The position numbers and the translations under genes were made by a program. Shown here piece after piece: positions 41,080 to 51,445 of a stretch of DNA of 64,000 bases. The notes beneath the pieces are model-generated. The model saw only the letters and a list, made by a program, of their open reading frames with translations, was not told where the DNA came from and made no database searches. Source of the DNA: Sphingomonas ginsenosidivorax (lineage in GTDB: Bacteria > Pseudomonadota > Alphaproteobacteria > Sphingomonadales > Sphingomonadaceae); contig NZ_VOQR01000001.1 in the NCBI RefSeq assembly GCF_007995065.1, positions 1,739,001 through 1,803,000 on the forward strand. The letters are read 5' to 3'. Positions within the stretch are counted from its first letter, which is position 1, and every line of letters starts with the position of its first letter.

Positions 41080-43629
41080 TCAGTCGGCACCGTTGACCGC
41101 CGCGACGAGATCGATCAGCGCCGCGCCGGCGCCCAGGCCGTGCACCGTCGCGGCATAACGCGACGTCCAGACCGGGTCGAACTTGCTCTTGAACGCGCGC
41201 AGCCCCGCGAAACTGTAGAACCGCTCGCCATTCTCGAACAGCGTCCGCGCCAGCTTGGCCCAGGCAGGCGCGAGCCGGTCGCCGTTGATCCCCGACAGCG
41301 GCGCCATCCCCAGGTTGAACCGCACGAACCCCTCCGCCCTGCCGCGCTCGAGCAGTTCGACGAACAGGAAGTCCATCGTACCATAGGACACCGCGTCGCG
41401 ATGGCGCATCAGGTCGACCGACATTTCGGCGCCGTCGCCGCTCGTCCAGATATTGGCGAACGCGACCACCGCGTCGCCGTCGCGCACCACCGCGCAATCG
41501 AAGCGCAGCATATACGCCTCGGCGAACGTCCCCAGGCTGAAGCTCTTCTCGTGCACCCCGCGCGCGCGCAGCCATTCGTCCGAGATCGCGCGCAATTCGC
41601 CCAGCAGCGGCGGCAGGTCCGCGCGCGGCACGATCGCGAAGGTCAGCCCGGCGGCGATGGCGCGCTTGCGGCCATGGCGCAGCGCCTTGGCCTTCGGGCT
41701 CTGCAGCGTGAACCCGGCGAGCGGGATATGCGCCTCCTCGCCATATTTGTACGTGGCGAGCCCCAGATCGACGAACAGCGCCAGCATCGCCTCGCTCGCC
41801 TGGAAGAAGCACAGCCGCCCCCGCGCGGCGTCGCAGGCGCGCCGCGTCGCCCAGACCAGCTCTCCCCAGCGTTCGCGCGGGCCCACCGGATCGCCCATCA
41901 CGATCCAGGTCCGCCCCTGCACGCCGTACATCAGGAAGGCGTCGCCGGCGTCGGACAGGATGAAGCGCTTGCGGCCGGTATAGGCGAGATTGGCGTCGCT
42001 CCGCGGGGATACCGCCATCGCGCGTGCGGCGACGTCGTCGGGAAGCGCCGGCCCCGGCGCGGGCGCGGGTCGCCCCAGCAGCAGGCGCCACGCAATCGCG
42101 GTCGTCATCATCACACCTGCGCCGAAGCTCGCGCGCAGGAACCGCGGCGCATTGCCGTCGAGCGCGAAATGCCACCACAGCTCGGTGCTGTAGGGTACGC
42201 GCTTGTACGCGAAGAACCCAGCCCACAGGCTCAGCCCCAGCGCCCCCAGCCCCGCCATCAACCACGCCCAGTCGAGCGGTTGCGACAGTACGCCACCCTG
42301 CCGATGGAACGCGCGGCGGCTGTATTGCAGGGCCATCGCGACGATCAGCAGGATCCCCGCTTCCTCATAATCGAGCCCCTTCATCAGCGAGAACAGCGCG
42401 CCGCCGATCAGCAGCACGCGCGCGACGTGGAAGCCGCTGGTCAGCCGCGCGTTGAGCGCGGGCGCGACCAGCAGCAGCGCCATTCCCGCCAGGCTGCCCG
42501 CGAGATGCGAGCCCTCGACCAGCGGCAGCGGCACGCCGTCCAGGCTCGCGAGGCGGTACTGCACACCCGGCAACGCCCCCGACACCAGCAGTGCCATCCC
42601 GCCCGCGAACACGAGCAAAGTGACCAGCGTCGGCGCCAGCGCGCGCGCGGCGCGATCGAGCAGTCGCAGCCCGGTGCCGATCGGCCGGCGCAACCGCGCG
42701 CCTTCGATCCCCACCACCAGCACGCACGCGAGCAGCAGCGGCACCAGATAATAGATCAGCCGGTACAGCAGGAGCGCGGCGAACACCGCCGGCCGATCCT
42801 GCGGCACCGCACCCAGCAGCACCGCCTCGAACACGCCGATCCCGCCCGGCACATGCGTCGCCGCACCCACCAGCAGCGCGAGCGCGTAAGCGAGGACGAA
42901 ACCGGGCAGCGCCGTCGCGTCGAGGCCGGGCACCAGCACCGCCAGCGTCGCCGCCGACGCCATCAGGTCGATCAGTGCGACCACGCCCAGCCCCGCGAAC
43001 TGCGCGACGCTGGGCAGCGTCACTGTCCAGCGCAGGAGCCTGACCTGCCTCAGCCCCGCTGCGCGCGCGACCGGCAGCGCCAGCAGCATGGCTAGCAACG
43101 CCGCGCCCAACGCGTGCGCGACACCGGGCGACACGGCCAGTCCCCCGATCGGGACCGGCCCGACCGCCGCGAGCAGCGCGATCGCGGCCGTGCCCGCGAC
43201 CCCGGCCCAGAAGACCAGGCTGGTCAGAACCCCAAGCTTCGCGATCTCGCCAACGCGCAGACCGACCGATCCATAGGCGCGGTAGCGCGCGGACCCGCCG
43301 GTGATCAGCGTCAGCCCGAAGGTGTTGCTGATCGTGAAGCTGGTGAACGACGCCACCGCTGCCAGCGGCCAGGGCTGCGGCCGGCCGATCACGCGCAGCC
43401 CGATCATGTCGTAGCCAGTCAGCGCCAGGTAACTGATCGTCGTAAGCGCCAGCGCCGCGACGATCCGCCAGTGCGGCGTCGCGCTCCACGCCGCACGGAC
43501 ATCGCGCAGATGCACCTCGCGCAGCATCAGGTGCAGCGCCTCGAACCCGGCAAGCGCGAGCAGAACCGCCACCGCGATCGCCAGCGCGCGGCGGTTGTCG
43601 CGTATCCGCTCGATAATCGGAGCGCTCAC
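41080..43629 (-). CDS. mprF: Bifunctional lysylphosphatidylglycerol flippase/synthetase MprF
   Basis: An 849-residue protein. The N-terminal ~500 residues hold about 12-14 TM spans, including ATHVPGGIGVFEAVLLG, which matches the MprF flippase. The C-terminal cytoplasmic part (about 530-849) is a GNAT-like aminoacyl-PG synthase with GDPVGPRERWGELVWA, KYGEEAHIPL and FVRFNLGMAPLSG. It transfers Lys or Ala from aminoacyl-tRNA to phosphatidylglycerol and flips it, lowering envelope charge against cationic peptides. The GTG start overlaps the upstream hydrolase stop (GTGA). Confidence 0.9.
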   Translation of the reverse strand: MSAPIIERIRDNRRALAIAVAVLLALAGFEALHLMLREVHLRDVRAAWSATPHWRIVAALALTTISYLALTGYDMIGLRVIGRPQPWPLAAVASFTSFTISNTFGLTLITGGSARYRAYGSVGLRVGEIAKLGVLTSLVFWAGVAGTAAIALLAAVGPVPIGGLAVSPGVAHALGAALLAMLLALPVARAAGLRQVRLLRWTVTLPSVAQFAGLGVVALIDLMASAATLAVLVPGLDATALPGFVLAYALALLVGAATHVPGGIGVFEAVLLGAVPQDRPAVFAALLLYRLIYYLVPLLLACVLVVGIEGARLRRPIGTGLRLLDRAARALAPTLVTLLVFAGGMALLVSGALPGVQYRLASLDGVPLPLVEGSHLAGSLAGMALLLVAPALNARLTSGFHVARVLLIGGALFSLMKGLDYEEAGILLIVAMALQYSRRAFHRQGGVLSQPLDWAWLMAGLGALGLSLWAGFFAYKRVPYSTELWWHFALDGNAPRFLRASFGAGVMMTTAIAWRLLLGRPAPAPGPALPDDVAARAMAVSPRSDANLAYTGRKRFILSDAGDAFLMYGVQGRTWIVMGDPVGPRERWGELVWATRRACDAARGRLCFFQASEAMLALFVDLGLATYKYGEEAHIPLAGFTLQSPKAKALRHGRKRAIAAGLTFAIVPRADLPPLLGELRAISDEWLRARGVHEKSFSLGTFAEAYMLRFDCAVVRDGDAVVAFANIWTSGDGAEMSVDLMRHRDAVSYGTMDFLFVELLERGRAEGFVRFNLGMAPLSGINGDRLAPAWAKLARTLFENGERFYSFAGLRAFKSKFDPVWTSRYAATVHGLGAGAALIDLVAAVNGAD

Positions 43630-44360
43630 GGGCGTACCGGGTCGAGGCGCGCGGCGCGCAGCACGGCGGCGGCGACGCCCGGCTTGTCGTGGTTCAGATA
43701 ATGCCCGCCCGGCAGCCGGACGACGGCTGCGTTGCGCATCCGCAGCAGCGGGCAGACGCTGTCGGTCTCGTCGGCGCCGTAGATGCAGGTCAACGGCGTC
43801 CAGTCGATCGCCGACACGGTCTCGATCGACCGGCTGTCCGGTTCGAGCTCGTAGGTAAGGCCGAGCGGATCGGCCCGGAAATAGGTCCCGGTGCCCGGCA
43901 CGATCAGCACGATGCCGGCGATCCGCTCGCGCAGACGAACGGGGAGATGCGCGAGCCCGGTCTGCAGCACGTCCGCGCCGTAGGACTGGCCGATGACGAC
44001 CAGCTTGCGCGAGCCCGCCGCCTGCTCGGCGTGCGCGACCGCGTCCGCGACCCGCCGGTTGAGTTCGCCTCGCGTCGCGCCGTACCGGAACAGCGTCGAC
44101 GTGCTGACCGCGGTGACGCTCGCCCCGCGTGCGGCGAGCGCCTCGGCGATGAACGGCCCCATGCCGAACCGCATCCCGGCATCGCCCGAGAAGAACAGCG
44201 CGTCCACCGGGCCCGCATGCGTCTCCGCCGGAAACCGCCGGATCGCGCTGCGATCGAGATAGCCGCCGGACCACAACCGCCCGAACAGCGCGACGACCAG
44301 GATGATCCCGGCCAGCCGCGCGATGCGCGGCCGAGGGTGCGAGGAAACGGAGTCGGTCAT
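43626..44360 (-). CDS. AcvB/VirJ family alpha/beta hydrolase
   Basis: A 244-residue exported or membrane-anchored protein (TM about 12-32). The VirJ-type features are DALFFSGDAGMRFGMGPF, the nucleophile elbow VIGQSYGADVLQTGL and a C-terminal LPGGHYLNHD carrying the His. AcvB relatives hydrolyse lysyl-phosphatidylglycerol in the periplasm. Coupling to mprF by a GTGA overlap supports that role: one gene makes the lipid, the other removes it. Start ATG 44360 gives MTDSVSS; an upstream start is possible. Confidence 0.8.
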   Translation of the reverse strand: MTDSVSSHPRPRIARLAGIILVVALFGRLWSGGYLDRSAIRRFPAETHAGPVDALFFSGDAGMRFGMGPFIAEALAARGASVTAVSTSTLFRYGATRGELNRRVADAVAHAEQAAGSRKLVVIGQSYGADVLQTGLAHLPVRLRERIAGIVLIVPGTGTYFRADPLGLTYELEPDSRSIETVSAIDWTPLTCIYGADETDSVCPLLRMRNAAVVRLPGGHYLNHDKPGVAAAVLRAARLDPVRP

Positions 44361-44492
44361 CGCATGACTAGTTCTCCACCCCGCATGACAGGCCGATGAC
44401 GGGCGGACGACGATTGCTATACCCACGGCGACGTCCGTGGAAGCCGTGCTGGATCAACCAGTTGTTCGTCTATCCGCGCTAGGGGGCAGAGC

Positions 44493-46496
44493 ATGACGAC
44501 CGGATCGCACCGCGCGCTGCCCTATCGCGGCGACATCGATGGCCTTCGCGCGATCGCGGTCACCGCCGTGGTGGCGTTCCACGCCGGCATCTCGGGCGTG
44601 TCGGGCGGATTCGCCGGCGTCGACGTCTTCTTCGTGATCTCGGGCTATCTGATCGGCGGCATCGTCGACCGCGAGATCGGCGAAGGCCGGTTCGGATTCG
44701 CCGCCTTCTATGCGCGGCGCGCGCGGCGTATCGTGCCCGCGCTGATCGCGACCGCGCTCGGCACCGTCGCGCTCGGCCTCGTCCTGCTCGGACCCGGCGA
44801 ACTCGAGGCGCTGGCCATCTCCGTCACCGCCGCGCTGCTCGGCGTCTCGAACCTGTGGTTCGTCCACAGCACCGACTATTTCGTCCCCGATGCGCGGCTC
44901 GCGCCGTTCCTGATGACCTGGTCGCTGGGTATCGAGGAGCAATTCTACCTGCTACTGCCCCCCGTCCTGCTGCTGCTGCGCCGGTCGGCGGCGCGCACGC
45001 GGCTCGGCGCAACGCTCGCGCTGGTCGCGGTGTCGCTCGCGATCTCGGTGATCGCGACACCGCTGCGACCGGTCGAGGCCTTCTACCTGCTGCCGACGCG
45101 CGCCTGGGAGCTCGGCTTCGGCGTAGCGCTCGCGATGGCCCACGCTGCCGGGTACCGCGTGCCCGGCAGGCTCCAGCCGTGGCTGTCCGCCACCGGGCTG
45201 TGCGCTATCGTCGCGAGCGTCACGCTGTTCGACGAGCATGTCCGCTTTCCCGGTCATGCGGCGCTGCTGCCGACGCTCGGCACGGTCGCGCTGCTCGCCG
45301 CCCCCGACAGCGGCCTCAACCGCCGCCTGCTCGCCAGCCGCCCGCTCGTCGCGATCGGGCTGATCTCCTATTCCTGGTACCTGCTGCACTGGCCGCTACT
45401 CGCGTTGCTCCGCGTCGCCGCGGCCGGGCCGGTGCCGCCCGCGCTGCCGATCCTCGTCGGGTTCGGATCGATCCTGCCCGCCTGGCTGTGTTGGCGCTGG
45501 ATCGAACGCCCGTTCCGCCGCCCGGCGTCAGGCAGCGACCGCAGGACGGTCAGGCGCTACGCCGCCACGCTCGCGCTTTGCAGCCTGGCGTTCGGCGGAA
45601 TAGCGCTGTCGGGCGGCATCCCGGCGCGAGTCGGACCATCGGGCGCGCGGGTCGAGGCGATGCTGGATGCCGGTCGCGGCAATCCGTGCCTTGCCGGCTA
45701 TGGCACCGACCGCCCCAATCTGTCGCCGGCCTGCGCGCCACGCGGCGACGCCCCACTGATTGCACTGCTGGGCGACAGCCACGCGTCCGCGCTGGGCGAC
45801 GCACTCCGCGAGCGGGTCGCCCGACACGGCTACGGCGTGCTGCAGATGACCGCGGCGTCCTGTCCACCGCTGCTCGGCGCGACCTTGCGGATGACCGAGC
45901 ATCCCGGCGCATCGCGCGCCTGCGCCGCGTTCAACACCGCCGCGATAACCCGCGCCGCGAGCGACCCCCGCGTGAAACTGGTCGTGCTCACCGCCTTCTG
46001 GCAGTCGCCGTTCAGCACGCGCGCGCAAGTAATGGGCGACGGATTGGTCGACACTGATCCGGCCGGCAGGGCGCGGACCAATGCCGACGAACTGCGCATC
46101 GCGCTCACCCGCACGCTCGTGACGCTGCGGCGTGCGGGGAAATCGGTGCTGGTCCTCGGCGACGTGCCCTGGATCGGCTTCGACCCCGCGCTCCATGCCT
46201 GGTCCGGAGTCTTGCCCGCCCGCCGCGCGATCGAGCGCCGCGTGAGCCCGGCGCTGGGATCGGACGGCACAGCGCCGCGCGCGCTGGTCTCGCCGCTCGA
46301 CGACGATGCGAGCCGGATCGTCGCCGCCAGCGCGACCGCAGTCCCCGGCGTGCGCCACGTCGCGCTCCGCGCCATCCTGTGCGACGCGCAGCGCTGTCGC
46401 ACCGGCGACGACGACATGCCCTTCTACATTGACACGCAGCATCTCTCACGCGCCGGCGCCGACTTCGTCCTTGCGCGCATTCCCGCCCTACCCTGA
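44493..46496 (+). CDS. Acyltransferase 3 / SGNH domain protein (OafA-like)
   Basis: A 667-residue protein. The AT3 region (about 1-370, ten TMs) opens with [20 protein letters not shown], with the conserved R..H of the family, then [13 protein letters not shown] and [13 protein letters not shown]. The C-terminal periplasmic SGNH domain has [13 protein letters not shown] and a late [13 protein letters not shown] for the catalytic Asp/His. Such fusions O-acetylate LPS O-antigen or exopolysaccharide. It overlaps the end of glcB by 9 bases, convergent. Confidence 0.9.
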   Translation: MTTGSHRALPYRGDIDGLRAIAVTAVVAFHAGISGVSGGFAGVDVFFVISGYLIGGIVDREIGEGRFGFAAFYARRARRIVPALIATALGTVALGLVLLGPGELEALAISVTAALLGVSNLWFVHSTDYFVPDARLAPFLMTWSLGIEEQFYLLLPPVLLLLRRSAARTRLGATLALVAVSLAISVIATPLRPVEAFYLLPTRAWELGFGVALAMAHAAGYRVPGRLQPWLSATGLCAIVASVTLFDEHVRFPGHAALLPTLGTVALLAAPDSGLNRRLLASRPLVAIGLISYSWYLLHWPLLALLRVAAAGPVPPALPILVGFGSILPAWLCWRWIERPFRRPASGSDRRTVRRYAATLALCSLAFGGIALSGGIPARVGPSGARVEAMLDAGRGNPCLAGYGTDRPNLSPACAPRGDAPLIALLGDSHASALGDALRERVARHGYGVLQMTAASCPPLLGATLRMTEHPGASRACAAFNTAAITRAASDPRVKLVVLTAFWQSPFSTRAQVMGDGLVDTDPAGRARTNADELRIALTRTLVTLRRAGKSVLVLGDVPWIGFDPALHAWSGVLPARRAIERRVSPALGSDGTAPRALVSPLDDDASRIVAASATAVPGVRHVALRAILCDAQRCRTGDDDMPFYIDTQHLSRAGADFVLARIPALP

Positions 46497-48584
46497 CGCC
46501 TTGGCCGCGGCGCGGAAGCGGTGGAGCAGCGGCTCGGTATAGCCGTTCGGCTGCGACAGCCCCTCGAACACCAGCGCGCGCGCCGCCTGGAAGGCCAGGC
46601 TCTCCTCCTCGTGCCCGGCCATCGGCCGATAGGCCGGATCCCCCGCATTCTGCGCATCGACCCGCGCCGCCATCCGGCGCAGCGCCGCATCCGCCTCCTC
46701 GGGCGTCGCCACACCGTGGAGCAGCCAGTTCGCGATATGCTGCGACGAGATCCGGAGCGTCGCGCGGTCCTCCATCAGTCCGACGTCATGAATGTCGGGC
46801 ACCTTCGAACACCCGATCCCCTGGTCGACCCAGCGCACGACATAGCCGAGGATCCCCTGCGCATTGTTGTCGAGTTCCTCGTGCACCTCGTCGGGTCGCC
46901 AGTTCCGGCCTGTCGCCACCGGCACGGTCAGAAGCGAGTCGAGGTCGGCGACCGGCTCGTGCGCGCGCGCCGCCTGGCGCGCGGCCACGTCGACGTCGTG
47001 ATAGTGAGTCGCGTGCAGCGTCGCCGCGGTCGGGCTCGGCACCCAGGCGGTGCTCGCGCCACTCGTCGAATGCCCGATCTTCTGCGCGAGCATCTCGGCC
47101 ATCCGGTCCGGCGCGGCCCACATCCCCTTGCCGATCTGCGCGCGCCCGCCGAGCCCGCAGGCGAGCCCGATCTGCACGTTGCGATCCTCGTACGCGCCGA
47201 TCCACGCCGCGCCCTTCATCTCCGCCTTCCGGATCATTGGGCCCGCCCGCATCGCGCTGTGCATCTCGTCGCCGGTGCGATCGAGGAAGCCAGTGTTGAT
47301 GAACGCGATCCGGTGGCGCACGGCGTGGATGCACGCGGCAAGATTCGCGCTGGTGCGGCGTTCCTCGTCCATCACCCCGACCTTGATCGTGTGCCGCGCG
47401 AGCCCGAGCATGTCCTCGACCGCATCGAACAGCCGGTCGGTGAAGCCGCATTCCTCCGGCCCGTGCATCTTCGGCTTGACGATGTAGATCGACCCGGCGC
47501 GACTGTTGGCGCGCGCGCCCGCGACGTCGTGGAGCGCACAGAGCGCAGTCACGGCCGCATCGAGGATACCCTCGGGCGCCTCCGCTCCGCCCGGCAACAG
47601 CACCGCCGGCGTCGTCATCAGGTGCCCGACGTTGCGCACGAACATCAGGCTGCGCCCCGGCAGCGTGAACGCAGTGCCGTCGGGCGCGACATAGTCGCGA
47701 TCCGCCGCCAGCCGCCGCGTCATCGTCGCGCCGCCCTTCTCGAACGACGCTTCCAGACCGCCCTGCATCAACGCCAGCCAGTTCGCATAGGCCGCGACCT
47801 TGTCGTCGGCGTCGACCGCGGCGATCGAATCCTCGAGATCGGCGATCGTGGTCGGCGCGGATTCGAGGATGACGTCGGCCAGCCCCGCCGGATCGTCGCG
47901 CCCGATCGGATGGCCGCGATCGATCACCAGCTCGATATGCAGCCCGTGATGACGCAGCAGCAGCGTGTCCCCTGCCCGCCCGACGAACTGCGAGGGGTCC
48001 GCCAGCACCGGATCGCCCCCGCCCCAGTCCGCCCAAGGCCCGTCCGCCAGCGGCACGGCGCGATCGAGGAACGCCTTCGCCCAGGCGACGACCTTCGCCC
48101 CACGCGCCGGATCATAGCCGCCCCCGCTCGGCAGCGCGCCCAGCGCGTCGGTCCCGTAGAGCGCATCGTACAGGCTGCCCCATCGCGCGTTCGCCGCGTT
48201 GAGCAGGAACCGTGCGTTGAGGATCGGCACCACGAGCTGCGGCCCGGCAATTCGCGCGACCTCGTCATCGACACCCTGCGTCGTGATCGCGAACGGCGCA
48301 GGCTCGGGAACGAGATACCCGATCTCACGCAGGAACGCCTGATACTCGGCCGGATCGGCTGCCTGACCGGCACGCGCGGCGTACCACGCGTCCAGCTTCG
48401 CCTGCAGATCGTCGCGCGTCGCCAGCAACCGCGCATTCTCCGGCGCGAACCGGGCGAACAGGTCCGCCAGAGCCTGCCAGAACGCCGACGCCGCGATCCC
48501 CGTGCCGGGCAACGCACGCTCCTCGACGAACGACGCCAGCACGGGCGCAACATGCAATCCTGCACGGTCGTGGTACATCGTCAT
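46488..48584 (-). CDS. glcB: Malate synthase G
   Basis: A 698-residue enzyme, near the usual ~720. Segments typical of isoform G are visible: [17 protein letters not shown] near the N-terminus, [19 protein letters not shown], the active-site region [40 protein letters not shown], and the C-terminal helical plug with [20 protein letters not shown]. It condenses glyoxylate with acetyl-CoA to malate. No isocitrate lyase lies nearby, so glycolate/glyoxylate use is as likely as the full shunt. Confidence 0.96.
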   Translation of the reverse strand: MTMYHDRAGLHVAPVLASFVEERALPGTGIAASAFWQALADLFARFAPENARLLATRDDLQAKLDAWYAARAGQAADPAEYQAFLREIGYLVPEPAPFAITTQGVDDEVARIAGPQLVVPILNARFLLNAANARWGSLYDALYGTDALGALPSGGGYDPARGAKVVAWAKAFLDRAVPLADGPWADWGGGDPVLADPSQFVGRAGDTLLLRHHGLHIELVIDRGHPIGRDDPAGLADVILESAPTTIADLEDSIAAVDADDKVAAYANWLALMQGGLEASFEKGGATMTRRLAADRDYVAPDGTAFTLPGRSLMFVRNVGHLMTTPAVLLPGGAEAPEGILDAAVTALCALHDVAGARANSRAGSIYIVKPKMHGPEECGFTDRLFDAVEDMLGLARHTIKVGVMDEERRTSANLAACIHAVRHRIAFINTGFLDRTGDEMHSAMRAGPMIRKAEMKGAAWIGAYEDRNVQIGLACGLGGRAQIGKGMWAAPDRMAEMLAQKIGHSTSGASTAWVPSPTAATLHATHYHDVDVAARQAARAHEPVADLDSLLTVPVATGRNWRPDEVHEELDNNAQGILGYVVRWVDQGIGCSKVPDIHDVGLMEDRATLRISSQHIANWLLHGVATPEEADAALRRMAARVDAQNAGDPAYRPMAGHEEESLAFQAARALVFEGLSQPNGYTEPLLHRFRAAAKASG

Positions 48585-48727
48585 CGCCAGCTCCTCGTCC
48601 TGCTTTATCGTTGCGGACGATCATACCCGCTCGCCACGATGCACAGTAGAGGACAAAAACGCGAAGCAGCTGTTCCTCACAGGACATAATCCCGCAGGCT
48701 GACCGGCGACCAGAATCATGCGAAAGC

Positions 48728-48766
48728 GCGCCCCGCCGTCCGTGTGACTGGAACAGGGCGGGGCGC
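48728..48766 (-). terminator. Hairpin terminator downstream of the TolA-like gene
   Basis: GCGCCCCGCC and GGCGGGGCGC form a perfect 10-bp stem with a ~19-base loop, 79 bases past the end of the minus-strand TolA-like gene. On that strand GCGCTTTCG follows, giving a short T-run. The rest of 48585-48845 shows no gene; it holds the glcB promoter region. Confidence 0.6.
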
Positions 48767-48845
48767 TGAAGGTACGCGATACGCAGGCGATGCCTCTGCC
48801 GCGGCTTATGACCCCGCCCGCTGAATCCCGTATGAACCGGGGCAG

Positions 48846-49397
48846 CTACCGCGCCGCGCGCCAGGCGCGCAATTTGGCGTCATACGCGTCTCTGGCGGCA
48901 TCGACCTCGGCCTGCGTTTCGCGCAGCGCGGCGTCCTGCTTGCGTTCGACCGCGCGTCGCTCGCGCGCCAGATCCGCCTCGCGCTTCGCCAGTGCGCGCT
49001 GGGCCTTGTCGTGATCGCGACGCAGCGCCTCCAGCGCCTCCTCGGCAGCTTCGACCGCCGACCGATCGGGCTTGGGCGGCTTGGGTTTGGGCTTCGGTTT
49101 GACCGGCTTTTCCGCGCTGGCCGGCTCTGCCGTCTCGACCGCCGCGGCGCGCGGCTTTCGCGCTGGTAGAGAAGCGATCTGCTCGGCCGCGCTCCCCCGC
49201 GAGCGCTTGATGACGGTCCCGGGCGACGCCAGCGGCTCGGCAGTCAGCGCAGGGTCGGTCACCAGTTCGGCGATCCCGCGCGCGAACAGGTCATGGTCGC
49301 TACCCCAGGCTTCGAGCGCCGCCTTCTGGCTGGAGGCCGCGACATAGGCGTCGTGAAACCCCGCCGCGGTGCGATAGACTTTCAGGGCGCGCGCCAT
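48846..49397 (-). CDS. TolA-like coiled-coil protein of unknown function
   Basis: A 183-residue protein in three parts. Residues 1-60 form a compact domain (MARALKVYRTAAGFHDAYVA with KAALEAWGSDHDLFARG). Residues 75-112 are Lys/Pro/Ala-rich (KPVKPKPKPKPPKPD). From 113 to the end it is an alanine/charge-rich coiled coil (AEEALEALRRDHDKAQRAL). There is no signal peptide or TM, so despite TolA-like composition it is probably cytosolic. Its function is unknown. Confidence 0.7.
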   Translation of the reverse strand: MARALKVYRTAAGFHDAYVAASSQKAALEAWGSDHDLFARGIAELVTDPALTAEPLASPGTVIKRSRGSAAEQIASLPARKPRAAAVETAEPASAEKPVKPKPKPKPPKPDRSAVEAAEEALEALRRDHDKAQRALAKREADLARERRAVERKQDAALRETQAEVDAARDAYDAKLRAWRAAR

Positions 49398-49518
49398 GCC
49401 GTCCGCTACCGGCCAGGCCGTGCTGCGAAATTGCTAAGGCTGATGGCGACCGTCTCCGTCATCCTATCGGGACGGCGGCGTTCCTGCTCGTCCGTACGTC
49501 GTCCCACACGCTGCCCGG

Positions 49519-50340
49519 TCACGCGGTCGTGACGGCGGGGATCGGTCGGCGATGCGCGATCACCGGGATGCGCGCCCGCACGTCCGCCACTTTCGCGGGA
49601 TCGATCTCGGCAAAGCCCAGCCCGGGTGCCTCGCCCATATCGAGCAGAACCTCACCCCACGGATCGACGACCAGCGAATGGCCATAGGTCGTCCGCCCAT
49701 CGGCATGCAGCCCGGTCTGCGCGGCGGCCACGACGAACGCCGCGCACTCGATCGCGCGAGCGCGGAGCAGGACGTGCCAATGCGCCGCCCCGGTCGGTCG
49801 CGTGAACGCCGCCGGCACCGACAGCAAAGTCGCCCCCGCATCGCTCAACGCCGCATACAGCCGCGCGAACCGGAGGTCGTAGCAGATCGACGTGCCGAGC
49901 ATCCCGACCGGCGTGTCGACCACCACCGCGGCCTCGCCCCCCGCATAGGACGCCGATTCGCGCCAGCTCTCACCCGAGGGAAGATCGACGTCGAACAGAT
50001 GGACCTTGTCGTAGCGTGCGCGAACCGCGCCGCTGCCATCGATCACGAAGCCGCGATTCGCGAGCAGCCCATCCGGCCGGCGGATCGCCAGCGAACCGAG
50101 ATGCACCCAGATGCCCGCCGCCGCCGCGGCTTCGCGGACGGCGCGCAGCACGATATCATCGTCTTCGGCGACAATGTGCCTGGCGGCGCGCGTCCGATCC
50201 CGATCGATCAGCCCCGACATTTCGGGCGTGAAGACCATCGCGGCCCCCTCGCCCGCCGCGGCGGCGACCGCGTCGACCAGCGTCGCTGCATTGACCGCGG
50301 GATCGATCCCGCTCGTCATCTGCAGCACGCCGATCCGCAT
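49519..50340 (-). CDS. Carbon-nitrogen hydrolase (nitrilase superfamily)
   Basis: A 273-residue enzyme. The Glu-Lys-Cys triad is clear: VFTPEMSG (Glu), YDKVHLFDVDLP (Lys) and GTSICYDLRFARLY (Cys). It also has RARAIECAAFVVAAAQTG. The pattern is that of Nit1/Nit2-type omega-amidases, which repair deaminated glutathione or hydrolyse alpha-ketoglutaramate; I cannot separate these. Its ATG shares one base with the glutaredoxin stop. The glutathione-linked neighbour favours the deaminated-glutathione role. Confidence 0.88.
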   Translation of the reverse strand: MRIGVLQMTSGIDPAVNAATLVDAVAAAAGEGAAMVFTPEMSGLIDRDRTRAARHIVAEDDDIVLRAVREAAAAAGIWVHLGSLAIRRPDGLLANRGFVIDGSGAVRARYDKVHLFDVDLPSGESWRESASYAGGEAAVVVDTPVGMLGTSICYDLRFARLYAALSDAGATLLSVPAAFTRPTGAAHWHVLLRARAIECAAFVVAAAQTGLHADGRTTYGHSLVVDPWGEVLLDMGEAPGLGFAEIDPAKVADVRARIPVIAHRRPIPAVTTA

Positions 50341-50594
50341 CAGGCGAGCAGCGGGTCCAGCCCGCCGCGAGCGTCGAGCGCGGCCAGATCGTCCGACCCG
50401 CCGATATGCTTCCCGTCGATGAACACCTGCGGCATCGTCATGCGCCCGCCCGAACGCTGGACCATCTCGGCCTTTTTGGGGCCGCCCATGGTCACGTCGA
50501 ACTCCTCCGGCGTGACGCCCTTCGAGGCGAGAAGCTTCATCGCCCGAGTGCAATAGGGGCAGAACGCCTTGGTGTAGATTTCGACTTTAGCCAT
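50340..50594 (-). CDS. grxC: Glutaredoxin 3
   Basis: An 84-residue monothiol/dithiol glutaredoxin with active site FCPYCTRA, glutathione-binding TMPQVFIDGKHIGGSDD, and normal GrxC length. The start at 50594 (MAKVEIYT) is standard; an upstream in-frame ATG is less likely. It reduces mixed disulfides using glutathione. It is in the middle of comF-grxC-nitrilase, 32 bases after comF and overlapping the nitrilase gene by one base. Confidence 0.95.
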   Translation of the reverse strand: MAKVEIYTKAFCPYCTRAMKLLASKGVTPEEFDVTMGGPKKAEMVQRSGGRMTMPQVFIDGKHIGGSDDLAALDARGGLDPLLA

Positions 50595-50626
50595 GCGAGC
50601 GGAGGTGAGGATTGCGGGTCCGCTTG

Positions 50627-51352
50627 TCAATCATCGGTCTCGGCCAGCACGCGCGCCCAGCACAGCACCGTCACCGACGCCGCGCCGCCCTTCAGCAAGG
50701 CGCGCGTACACGCGTCCGCGGTCGCGCCGCTGGTATAGACGTCGTCGACCAGCACGACCGCCTGCCCGCGCAATCCATTGCGCCTTGCGGGTGCGACCGC
50801 GAAGGCACCCGCCACCATCTTCGTCCGCTGCCGCCCGCCCAGCCCGCGTAGCGGCGCGGTCCGCCTTTTCCGGACCAGCACGTCGCGGCCATGCGGCACG
50901 CCGGTCGCGGCGGCCAGCGCATCGGCGATCAGCGCCGCCTGGTTGAACCCCCGCGTCCAGATCCGCCAGCGATGCAGCGGCACCGGCACCAGCAGCGCCG
51001 CGCCCTCGGGCATCAGCCTCGCCATGTGCCGCGCCATCGTCTCGGCAAAGGCGATCCGCCCGCCATATTTCAGCCGCAGCGCCAGGTCCCGCGCGACCGG
51101 GCCATACGCCACTGCGGCGCGCACTCCCGCGTGCCGCGGCGGATCGGCAAGACACTGGCCGCACAGCGCCCCGTCTCCCCGGTCGAACGCGAACGGCGTG
51201 TTACACCCGGCACACCAGGGCGGGCCGAGGAAGCGCAACCCGCTCCAGCAGACGGCACAGAACCGGTGGTCGTCCGCGACCGGTACGCCGCACCCGGCAC
51301 ACCGCGGCGGCAACGCCAGGCCGACGAGCGCGCGAAACGGCCCTCCCCGCAT
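50627..51352 (-). CDS. comF: ComF family phosphoribosyltransferase-like protein
   Basis: A 241-residue protein. The N-terminal zinc-ribbon has Cys pairs (PRCAGCGVP, FCAVCW, CAGCNTPF, CGQCLADPP). The C-terminal PRTase domain has the PRPP loop VVLVDDVYTSGATADA and the RTAPLRGLGGRQR substrate segment. Homologues take part in DNA uptake in naturally competent bacteria and have wider unknown roles. It is the first gene of the comF-grxC-nitrilase operon, divergent from the methyltransferase. Confidence 0.92.
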   Translation of the reverse strand: MRGGPFRALVGLALPPRCAGCGVPVADDHRFCAVCWSGLRFLGPPWCAGCNTPFAFDRGDGALCGQCLADPPRHAGVRAAVAYGPVARDLALRLKYGGRIAFAETMARHMARLMPEGAALLVPVPLHRWRIWTRGFNQAALIADALAAATGVPHGRDVLVRKRRTAPLRGLGGRQRTKMVAGAFAVAPARRNGLRGQAVVLVDDVYTSGATADACTRALLKGGAASVTVLCWARVLAETDD

Positions 51353-51445
51353 TACCGTTCCCCCTTTTGCCGCTTGCCCCTTTGCCGCGCCCCCCGTTGC
51401 CGCGCCCCCTTGTCGTCAAAGCCCGCGCCCGGCACAAGCGCGGCC

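Noticed and set aside
41140..43095. A 651-codon plus-strand frame
   Set aside because: Antisense to mprF, Arg/His/Gln-rich without a fold; mprF motifs on the other strand are clear.
46521..48689. A 722-codon plus-strand frame
   Set aside because: Antisense shadow of malate synthase G.
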